Origin: Asterias amurensis
Lineage: Eukaryota > Echinodermata > Asteroidea > Forcipulatida > Asteriidae
Assembly: GCF_032118995.1 (NCBI RefSeq)
Contig: NC_092662.1
Span: 3,162,001 to 3,226,000, forward strand
Length of the DNA stretch: 64,000 nt
Direction: 5' to 3'
A program made the position numbers and the translations under genes. The notes beneath the pieces are model-generated. The model ran no database searches. It worked only from the letters and a program-made list of their open reading frames with translations, and had not been told where the DNA came from. Positions 10,601 to 19,900 of this stretch are shown piece after piece. Within the stretch, counting starts at the first letter, position 1. Every line of letters starts with the position of its first letter.

Positions 10601-13066
10601 ATGATTAGGCATGACCGAACTTTCACCCAGAGCCTGGTGGTGAAAAGGTCATGTTGAAGTAGTGGGTATTCCTGGAATGCTAAGAAGGCAAAGCATTTGA
10701 GGGAGTTTGGAGCGATCAGCAGTGTTTTGGGGGCTAGACCAACACTACCAATGCAGTCAAACAAATTTATTAGTAATAGAGGGCAGGTAATATCAATATA
10801 AAATAATGACCATTTATGTTAAGTACACTAGCAAGAAAATCATTACAAAATATATAAAATAATAATCATTATTATAATTCTATTACAGAGGAAGTGCATG
10901 CGTTTCTACCCAACAAGTCTAGCAATCAGCTTAGCATCAGGTGAGCACGAAGAAATAACCCAGTTTCACTTTTTGAAAAGCCAAGGGAAAAGCCCTTTGG
11001 TTCCACCAAATTAATAACATTCTTTATTCCAGATGCAAATTTAACATCTCCTAAAATGGTTCTATTTGTTCAAGCGTCTCGACTACATTATTAGTGCGCT
11101 ATATAAGACTATAGTAATTATTATTTTTCTTGCTCAAACAAGGTATATCAAGTGTTAGTACAGACAGTCACAGGGAAGGCTTCATCGTTGTGGAGACCAA
11201 CTACAGAGTGTACGCTTACACAGAGTCAGATCTCCAGGTGGAAATACTTGGCCTCTTCACTCAAATGCTGTACAGGTTAGCATTAATGTATGGTTTGCAG
11301 TAACACTGTGTGTAGCTCTGCTTGCTAGGTAGATCATGATTCTTTGAGAATCCGTCTTGCTATGCATTCTACATGTTCTACGGCCGGGAGTAGATTTTAC
11401 AGAACTTGGGAGACTTTTCCTCTACCGCGGAGTAGGTTTTCAGAGGTTAGCTTTACAAAATTCAAACTTTGGCATGCAACTCAAATTTATAAGAAAAGTA
11501 CCAGGCCGTAAACACTTGCACTGTTTTTTTTTTCTTCAAATTTTCAATGGCACAGCTGAGAAACCCAAACCAAGGAAAGTAGCTCAACGGTTGAGAAACG
11601 TGCACGCCTGTGAAACCTCACCTCAATCCTCTGAAGCGGAGTTTGGTGCCGATTAAACTGATGCCAGACTGGTCATGGTATATTCCGGGCTAACAAGTTC
11701 TGGATGTGCTTGATTGCAAGTCCAGCCTGTGAGTGTGGAGCTTCCCTCCAAACAGCTGCCCACATCATCAGTGAATGCATTGTTCACAGTTGCCCAGCCA
11801 AGCAGTCCCTATAAGGGAGCTAGCTGTCTGGCCACACTAGACTACTTCACAACAAATGTATCATCTTCGCCTAGTCTAATCTGAGACATATGGACTTGGA
11901 GTTGTTTATGTTTTTCTCAGTGATTACCGATTAGCATTTTATTTTGGCTCCTCAGATTTCCTAATTTAGCTGTCGGTGCCCTGACAAGAGACAGTGTTCA
12001 AGCAGCAGTCAGTAACGGCATCACAGCGGAGCAGATACTTCACTACCTTAGAACGCATGCTCATCCTGAAATGCTCTCAAGGGTAAGGTTAATGTGTGTA
12101 AAGTTTGTAACTGACCCTAACCGTTCCAAATCCTCCCAAAGCCTACTCAGGAAATTGTCTGACATTGTAGGATGGTACTCGAGGCCGCAATGTACCTTTT
12201 GTTAAAGTCCCCGAGTAGTCATGCCTTCACTTAAAATTGAAAAGCAGTGCATGAAATACCAGACTTTCCTTTAATTATTTCTAGGTACCAATAGTTCCAG
12301 CCACTATCAGCGATCAGATACGACTCTGGGAATTGGAAAAGGACAGACTCACGTTCCAGTCAGGTAAATATGGCAACAGATCAACAGCATGTATGATTTT
12401 GGTTTAATGAAATTTATGGGTGAAATCCGAGTCCATGCAACACAAGCAACCATCATGACATAATGATTTAGAAGGAATATGGTACAGACCTTTTTTTATT
12501 GCAAGGTCACAGCCATATTTTTTTGCCAAGCGAAGTTGGAAAACTATGAAAAGCCATAAATACAAAACAAAAACAGATGGCCACAGTTTGTAACAATGTT
12601 ACACAACTATTCTGAAATCGTGTTAAATTTGTTGGAAACAATGCGACCTATCATGGGCAGTATTATATTTCTTTAAAAATTTGCAGAAAGTATTGAATTT
12701 GGTCAAAATATTTGTTAACATGGTTAAATCAGCGCCCGGTTTGTTTATCAACAATGGAAAGGTTTATAAAACTGTGAAAAAACAGAATGGCGACCATCGT
12801 TGACAGCTTGATAAACTTTAACTGTACTGAGTTTCCCAAGATGCATTGTTGGAATAGTGCATTCATGAAATTATTTTTATATTTCAGGGGTGGTCTACAA
12901 TCAATTCCTATCGTCACAAGAATTTGAGGTCCTCAGAGATTATGCAAAGGATCTGGGTGTACTGATGTGGGAGAACCCTGGCAAGAGGACTTTAGTAGTG
13001 ACCCCCTCTGGCCACGACGATGTCAAGAAATTCTGGCGACGACAAAAGAAGGGACAACAGTCCTAA
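4696..13066 (+). CDS. GTF2H4: TFIIH subunit 4 (p52/Tfb2)
   Basis: Thirteen coding exons: 4696-4817, 5589-5693, 6508-6639, 7198-7291, 7681-7772, 8284-8392, 9187-9255, 10036-10119, 10889-10940, 11143-11275, 11956-12082, 12285-12363 and 12888-13066. All junctions are GT-AG and phase-consistent, giving 458 residues (human 462). Conserved stretches include [105 protein letters not shown] and [14 protein letters not shown]. p52 belongs to the TFIIH core, anchors and stimulates the XPB translocase, and binds p8/TTDA through its C-terminal part. It acts in transcription initiation and nucleotide excision repair in the nucleus. The start is the first ATG, in a YY1-like context, and a second in-frame ATG lies four codons on. 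Exon 3's 5' edge is the least certain because that segment is poorly conserved. Introns carry LINE, SINE and MITE insertions. Confidence 0.97.
5157..5273 (-). mobile_element. LINE 3'-end coding remnant
   Basis: On the minus strand one frame reads [19 protein letters not shown], then RVWRAIIR and a stop. This resembles the C-terminal tail after reverse transcriptase in RTE/Jockey-like LINEs (a GL..EEL....DR..WR pattern). It is a short 5'-truncated fragment in GTF2H4 intron 1, and the family assignment is tentative. Confidence 0.45.
5819..5874. mobile_element. Palindromic element, family F5
   Basis: TTGCGATAATGTAACCCTCC pairs with GGAGGGTTACGTCGCAA, forming a perfect short hairpin in GTF2H4 intron 2. 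It is the internally deleted version of the 3799-3930 element. Confidence 0.6.
6757..6910. mobile_element. Foldback MITE with TATTGACCCCTTGCACG ends
   Basis: Begins TATTGACCCCTTGCACGCG and ends at GGGTCAAT, with a shared interior (CACCATGTTGGTGGGCA). Copies are at 25207-25388 and about 32761-32893. It lies in GTF2H4 intron 3, directly before a SINE. Confidence 0.65.
6911..7165 (+). mobile_element. tRNA-derived SINE, family S2
   Basis: The head reads GTCGTGGCCAAGCGG (A-box-like) and GGGTTCGAATCCCGG (B box), like a tRNA-Leu/Ser. The body reads CCACCCAGGGGTAAATGGG, then TACCTGTGAG, a segment common in marine-invertebrate SINEs. Reverse copies or fragments occur at 37887-38145, 18580-18680 and 19925-20035, and a tail fragment near 31785-31880. 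It ends just upstream of GTF2H4 exon 4. Open frames here are by-products of the SINE. Confidence 0.75.
8761..9130. mobile_element. Foldback MITE, F2-related subfamily
   Basis: The termini AAAGCCATTGGACCCTTTCG and its inverse CGAAAGGGTCCAATAGCTTT enclose 370 bp. The interior shares GTGAAAATTTAGGCTCAATC with F2. It lies in GTF2H4 intron 6. Confidence 0.7.
9330..9379 (+). mobile_element. LINE 3' tail with (TTGA)n
   Basis: GGCGCTATATAAATTCCCTC is followed by a GATT microsatellite, the typical 3' end of echinoderm CR1/L2-like LINEs. The same end type occurs at 46480-46520. Confidence 0.45.
9383..9832. repeat. Direct duplication in GTF2H4 intron 7
   Basis: The segment 9383-9537 (CATAAATGTATTAGGTCTTG to GGTGACATGGG) is repeated at 9671-9832 with few differences, including a short insertion in the second copy. 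About 130 bp of unrelated sequence separates them. A 26-bp hairpin (TAGGCTAATCT/AGATTAGCCTA, about 9839-9866) follows. Confidence 0.85.
10343..10550 (+). mobile_element. tRNA-derived SINE, family S1
   Basis: A-box-like TAGTCTAGTTGGTAAGAC, then B-box-like GGGTTCCAATCC, then TACTGAGTATACAGTGCTTA, then CGGTGTATGGGTAAA and a tail. A run of about 22 G residues (10441-10462) interrupts the body. Other copies are at 27781-27953 (-), 27945-28135 (+), 45558-45740 (-) and 57446-57605 (-). It is in GTF2H4 intron 8. Confidence 0.75.
11330..11465 (+). repeat. Interspersed repeat, family R4
   Basis: Contains TACCGCGGAGTAGGTTTT and other pieces shared with 14840-15075 (reverse) and 47994-48145 (forward). 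The consensus runs from GAACTGTCTTGCT through a CCGCGGAGTAGAT centre to GTTCTGAAAAGAACTG and TACCTGGG. The class is unknown. It lies in GTF2H4 intron 10. Confidence 0.55.
11560..11890 (+). mobile_element. LINE reverse-transcriptase C-terminal remnant
   Basis: One frame (11701-11812) reads [12 protein letters not shown] then AAHIISEC, the Cys/His motif downstream of reverse transcriptase in several LINE clades. The fragment is 5' truncated and decayed, in GTF2H4 intron 10. Confidence 0.6.
12535..12820. repeat. Interspersed repeat, paired copy at 29560-29830
   Basis: Shared words include AAAGCCATAA, CAAAACAAAAACAGAT, CTGTTTGTAACAA (or CAGTTTGTAACAA), TTGCAGAAA and TTTATCAACAATGGAAAGG, in the same order in both places over about 270 bp. 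No coding potential or terminal repeat is evident. It lies in GTF2H4 intron 12, close to exon 13. Confidence 0.65.
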
Positions 13067-13918
13067 GCGATAGTTTTGTACTTAAGAAATATTTATTTAT
13101 ATATTTTCTACTTGTTGAGATGTTACTTTTGATACAAAGTAAAGAGGTCATGTTTTTGTACGCATGTTCGGCTAATTGACTACAATGTTCTTCTTTACAC
13201 CTCCGTTGTTGTGGACAGTGTTTACACTGACTGCCAAAGATTTTGGGATCAGACCCAGTTTAATGCAATTGTAAGCAGGATAATATTTGAGTGAATGTAT
13301 GCTTCCCCCAGTGTTGGGTATCACCAGTGCCAAAGTTGTTAAGCTGTTTACCAGACAATTCTGCTGAGCAAATTTATTAGCTAAGCAAGAAATGGGTGGG
13401 GCACCAGTCGCAGCTGGTAACTTTTGGTATTCTGGCTGATAACCTGTTTTTGCTAAGCAAGATTTGTTCCTGCTCAGCAAGTTCTGATCCTTACACAGGC
13501 TTCAAGAAATGGGGCCCAGAACTGTTTCCTATCTTGATTTTAGCAAGGTGGTTATTTTTGAGTCTCAAATTTTTGTTTGTAACCGGTTCCCTACTTTGTT
13601 CAGGAATGGTCCCAATCATTTTAATAAAGGGATTTATTCAGCATTTTTGCCATAAAAACAGCGAACGGATAAAGGATGTGTAGGGTAAACCTTATTCAGA
13701 TGCATCAGTCAGGATAAAACGGCAATAGTTTTTTTTTGTTCCTGGCAATAATCTTAGCCCTTCAGAAAATCTTGGGGCTGTCAAGATTTGATATAAACTC
13801 AACACGACTGACCTGTACCCGCTCAAAAGTAATAAAGTGAGAGATTTGTATCTACTAAAAACAAAGTGTTTGTATCTACTTAATTTTTGTTGCTAACCTC
13901 AAATTTTCACTCCTGCTG
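13067..13918. other. Convergent 3' region of GTF2H4 and SLIMP-type gene
   Basis: No coding exon seen. It contains both 3' UTRs, a degenerate foldback copy of the CCCAATTTCAT family at about 13305-13525, and a palindromic poly(A) signal at 13623-13638. Confidence 0.6.
13623..13638. terminator. Back-to-back poly(A) signals
   Basis: AATAAAGGGATTTATT reads as AATAAA on both strands, about 560 nt after the GTF2H4 stop and about 280 nt after the SLIMP-type stop. A second plus-strand AATAAA lies near 13830. Confidence 0.5.
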
Positions 13919-16900
13919 TTACGTTTGTGATTGTGGCATATGGCGTTCAAGAACATCTGGCACCTAGAAGAAAGAAAACAAAATCACAATTAGGTTTGTT
14001 TGAGACAAAACTTCTTCAGCAACACAGGCAAGAATATTTGTCATTTTGCACCCCAAAAAATCTTGATTTAAAGAATCTGTTTCCAGTGAAAAAAATTAAG
14101 AGTTAACGTACCTGTTGGGCTGGAAGTAGAGCTGCAAGCAGAACAGACGTATCCAGGGCTGTGCAGTGTACCTAGGCGGAGATGTAAAAACAAAAAAATT
14201 GTAAACTTGGGTGTGATCCATGGCTCAGCAGTTATATGGCTTCTGACTGGCACCCTAGAACAAAGATGTTGACTACAGGAGACAACCAGTTCGTTTATCA
14301 GGAGGTCAATTGTCCCATTCCCACTTCAGTAAATGTGTCATTGTTCAAACCCCAACAATTAATCAGAGTATACAACACTTTCGAAATGAACAAAACAACA
14401 AAAAACAAGCAAAAAATTGAAATAATAAAAGCAAATTTTATTATAAGGAAAATTTGTCTATTGGACTTTGTTTGGAGTTATACACCCATTTGATCAAATT
14501 TAGAGATTTGTTTCCTAATTAAAATTCTGGTGAGCAAAATCTAGCTCTTTGAGCTTCTGATCATATTTTACCTCATCGATAACAAATGCGTAAAGTGCAA
14601 TTGGATCTTGAATTTTGTCCACATACCGTGTGAAGGAAGTTTCGTTGTCTACTTTGGGCGGCACTCTGGGTAGGAATGGCTGGGTATCTCATCTTGACTC
14701 TTCGGCTTATGTAGTCTGTACAGCTGTATGCACACCCAACCTTAACGAGAAGAAAAATAATAACAGTGCATCAAGAACAAAATCGCAGGCGATGCAATAG
14801 GGACTCACTCCGAGGCAGTGAAGTTATAATAAGTAGTCCCCTCGATCGACTAGTGAAAATAGTAGTCCTGGTCGGTTTCCTACCTTCCACCCAGGTAGTA
14901 GTTAAAAAGCAAGGCAGTTCTTTTCAGAACTTAAAGGTCTACTGATTTCCAAAAATCTACTCGACAGCAGTAGAGAAATCTCCCAAATTCCAAATAAATC
15001 TACTCCGCGGCAGTAGAATACATTTATAGCAAGACAAGCTCTTAGAAGAACAAATCTACACAGCAAGTAGATAAACAAATGACTAGAACACACTAACCTC
15101 CACAAATTCAGCTATGTTTGGGATCCAGACTTCAATGGCATATTTCAAATGCATGCTTGGGAGTAGCCGTGCACTCGGTACGGAAGTAAGTCTGTAAACA
15201 AAAAAATACAATAATAATTAGTTAACCCTAATCATCAAATTTCTTTTTAATATGCAGGATTTAAAAAACAAAGATGGATTTTCAGGGTGTAAATTCAGTA
15301 CAGTAATAACTTTTTTCAACACGAACATGATACAACTTTATAAAAAAGTGACATTCTCAACTGAAATTTTGTCCTACAAAGACCAAAGTATCCTACCTGT
15401 AATGCAAAGGAAGTTTCACCAGGAGATCCGTTGCCGTGCGGAGAAATTGTGTAAACAGAGCATTGCTGGCAATGTCGCTGTTTTCACACACACCACAAAG
15501 TTCAACCTGTTAGGGATGAGAAGAAATTGTTAGTGAAATAACACTTGAGAAATTACTCCAAACTACTTGATGTCTTGTTAGTTAACCACTAAGGGCCTTC
15601 TCTTGTGCGTCAATTTAACAGGCAACTTGGCGTGACTAACATCACTGCATGCTTACGGACCACTTTGGTGCCATGTATGGTCTTTTGGTGATTTTTTTTT
15701 TTATAATTTTTTTTATGCAAGTCGCCAGATACACAAGCCCTGAAAGACTTCAAGGTGGTTGTTACAATTTAATTTTCCAGGGGCACTTATTGCCACCTAC
15801 TCCTAGGGCTGAAACAGGGTTACCCCCTTTACAGTCCATGCGGATGTAGGCTGTAAGGAATCATCCATAAGAAGCCTGGCTGGTAGAGCAGAAAGCACTA
15901 CCTCCCCAACTTCACCGAAATAAATGGTCTCTAAAGGGCTAGACCTCACCTGCATGTTGTGAATGTGAATGACTTGTATTTAATTGTCTATCAAAACTCA
16001 TTAACAAAAACACTTCTCTAAACTAAACTTTATTTACCTTTTGTGTCTGAAAGTTGTTATGGAGTCCATCAAACTTATCTGAATCTGCGAAGACAAGAAT
16101 TAAAAACATATTGATGAGACGGCAATGGAAAAAATGTGCCAAAGGCTTTTTTAAGGAACAACAACCTAGGCTCATAAAACTGAACAAAAGCACAAAAAAG
16201 TTTACCTTTTAGGCTGTCATAACTCCTACCAACTGTAAATCCCCTGAAATTAAAAGAAAACAAATGAAAAGAAACCTCACTTAATTGTAAAACGGGTTTA
16301 AAAAACGTCCACAAACACTTCTTAGGGTATGTTTTATCAAAGCAAAAATCATACTGTGACAGTGCGCAAACAAATGGATAAGGGAACAGACCAAAGTTCC
16401 GGACAACTTTAGCAACAATAAAAAAGAGACAATGGAGCTGGGCAGCTGGTATGAGGCCCTCCAGTGGAGGGCAATAATGAATGACCAAGAGCAGTTGCTT
16501 TAATGAAAAAGGAGTTTGGTTTTTCCCATCAAAATCATATTTGTATTATTTTCCTTTACCTGTATGGTAGATCCTCCATCTCCATAACCGACATCATGTA
16601 ATATGCTGCAAAAAAGTGAGCAATAATTTATACTTTTATTTTTACAGTTAAAGGTTGTAAAAAGAAGGGGTTTTCAAAACCAGTCCTTAGTCCTGGAGCT
16701 TTTGGATTTAGTGTGAATTGTGACATCAAGATTGGTGGTTCGCACTGAAAGGGTTTGGATAATTTTTGTCAGACATAAAAACACAAACATCCACAGATTC
16801 ATGTTAAACTTTCACAGTTTAAAGATAATGATGGCAGAAAGCTTCCCTTTCAAAATATAACTTGCTGAAGTGCTGTAGAATCTTAAAAAAAAATGAATAT

Positions 16901-19900
16901 AACAAAAATTATATCCGTCTCACTTTTTTTCTCAAAAACTTGTCAACTAATCAAACTTGGTGAAATCGAGCCAAGGGATATTTAGACGCTCACCAATAAA
17001 TGCCATGGGGCTGGCTCCAGTAAGGTACTGTACATTCTCTTGTGTCTCTATTGCGTATATCTGTAAAAAAAAAAAAAGTAGGGAGATGATTTCATCAAAA
17101 TAGTTCGTTAGTAGTGAGGTCATGACCAAATCAACAGCTTTGTAGGGAGATGATTTCATCAAAATAATTGGTTAGCAAGTGAGGTCATGACCAAATCAAC
17201 AGCTTTGTAGGGAGATGATTTCATCAAAATAATTGGTTAGCAAGTGAGGTCATGACCAAATCAACAGCTTTGTAGGGAGATGATTTCATCAAAATAATTG
17301 GTTAGCAAGTGAGGTCATGTCAAAATCAACAGCTTTGTAGGGAGATAATTTCATCAAAATAATTGGTTAGTAGTGAGGCCATGATCAAACCGACAGCTTC
17401 GTTGCTCAGATTTCAAGGGGGTTGGTTGGTGTTTATTTTTTTAATGCTGCGGCCAGAGATACGGTTTGTATCCACTGTCACCTTGCTAACATTGATGGAT
17501 TCAACATTAGTATGACAATAATGTGAGTGTTTTTGCTGTTTTCTCAGCAAGTAGACACTGTATTCAGCTGAAACTTTCACATGTGCCATTCTTGATAATT
17601 TTGCCTCTAAATCAGCCTTTCATAGACGAAAAGACATAATTATGACCCTACCTTTAACTTCTTGCAGCTGCACTCGTTACAATACTTTTGTTATCTCATA
17701 TCCTATTATAGGGTGTAGGATATAAATCCAAGAAACTGAGTCAAAACTTGTTCACTTGCCTCATTAGAAGAGTCTGGATTCAAACCGATTGCTTCCTGCA
17801 AAAAAAAGAATATTTAAAATATTGACCGCCATTAAGTGGGAAGTATACGCTTCATAGTAAAGAATCTATTCATGACGGAAAGTTTGGTCGCAGGCAGACC
17901 CAGTAACGGGGGCGCTGTACTCCTTTTTATAGGCAGTGGACACTATTGGTATTTAGTCAAAGTAATTATCAGCATAAAACCTCACTTGGTAACGATTAAT
18001 GGGGAGAGGTTGATAGTATAAAACATTGTGAGAAACGGCTCCCTCTGAAGGGACGTAGTTTTCGAGAAAGAAGTAATTTTCCACGAATTTGATTTTGAGC
18101 TGGGGAGCGTACAACCCCAAGCTGCTTGAATTAGCATGGAGTGTTATATCCAGCCCTCCCAGGTTCCTTTGTGTAGAGAAGCAATTATGGTTAAAGGCAG
18201 TGGACACTATTGGTAATAACTCAAAATAATTCTTAGCAAAAAACCTTTCTTGGTAACGAGTAATGGGGAAAGGTTGATGGTATAAAACAATGTGAGAAAC
18301 GGCTCCCTCTGAAGTGCCATAGTTTTCGAGAAAGAAGTAATTTTCCACGAATTTGATTTCCAGACCTTAAGAACTTGAGGTCTCGAAATCAATCATCTAA
18401 ACGCACACAACTTCGTGTGACAAGGGTGTTTTTTTCTTTCATTATTATCTCGCAACTTTGATGACCGATTGAGCTCAAATTTTCATAGGTTAGTTATTTT
18501 ATGCATATGTTGAGATATACCAACTGTGAAGGCTAGCCTTTGACAATTACCAATAGTGTCCACTGCCTTTAAGTGCCTTGCTCAAGGAAGTGTCATGACC
18601 GGGATTCAAACACACACTCTGATGATTCAAACATCAGAACTTGAGTCCGATCTAGTAGACCACTTGGCCAGAAAACACCACAAAGACTAGACTTTGATGG
18701 AATTCTCGATTAACAAAACTGACCAGGGCGATCGACTTGAACATGGCTGGACAGGAGAACGGGACGAATCCTTGCTGGATGAGTTCTTGACTCGCCCACT
18801 GCATCAGAGCAAGCTCCATCAATGCTGCTTCATGGTTGAGGAATGCACTACCAGCGTGTACGGTAGGAAGACTGCAAAATTACAAAATACCATAATTTCA
18901 TTTCTTTTATTTTCATTTAACTCGAAATTTGTACACATTTACCCAAGGAAAAGAAGTTGAACTGGGGCTGTCAAGATTGTACAACAGGGTAAAAACCCTT
19001 GTTAAAACATGTGTACAACCCACATTAAAATAATCATTTAAATGGAGACTGCACACAAAAGGCTTTTAAAATGACACAACAGTAAAATATTTAACCAAAA
19101 TCAAATTGACTCCTTACCTTTCCTGTATAAGTTCGTTTGAAGTCCACCCTGTTGATTTATCTGCAGTGCTTTCTGTAATCACAATAATGTGTATTTTTGG
19201 TGTTGTTATTTCTAAAAATTCATTCCGATGATAAAACACTAAAATGAGAATCTCATCAGGAAAATTTAGCCGACAGCAGGTCTTCCACTCACCGGTAATT
19301 TTCCAAAATATCGGTTTTGATCTACAAATGCACATCTGAAATGGCTCAGGTATACCTCCAAGAATTAATCAGTAAATCTGATCCATCAAGGACATTAGCA
19401 TCTGAAATGTTCGGACATAACTTACTACTTTTTTTTTTGTGTACAGAATGTACTTAAAATTGTGACAGAAGTTGGCTAATATTTATCAGATATTGCTACG
19501 ATTGTTTCGATTTTACCTTCTTGTTTATCAGCTCCAAAAGTTTCCAGGACTTTCGGCGTGGATCCCCGAGGCTAGAAGCAAAATAAATATACAATTATTA
19601 TTTGACATCCCACCCAAGGTAAAACATTCAACCGAGGAAAATAATAAATAATTTATTATTTTGCATCGTTTAAGTGAGAAGGTGCAAATTTGAACAAATT
19701 AAAGAGCAGTTTCAAGATTATGAGCACATTCTTATTAACACTCATACATGTACTTTGGTTTTGAGTGATAGATAAACTATGCCAGCCAGCAATGATATCA
19801 TGTGTTGTTGCATCTACATGTACACAGTACAAAGTCAACCCTCCTACTGTCTGACCATTCAATATCATCCAGCAACGTGGTTTTGAGTGTAATGTCACAC

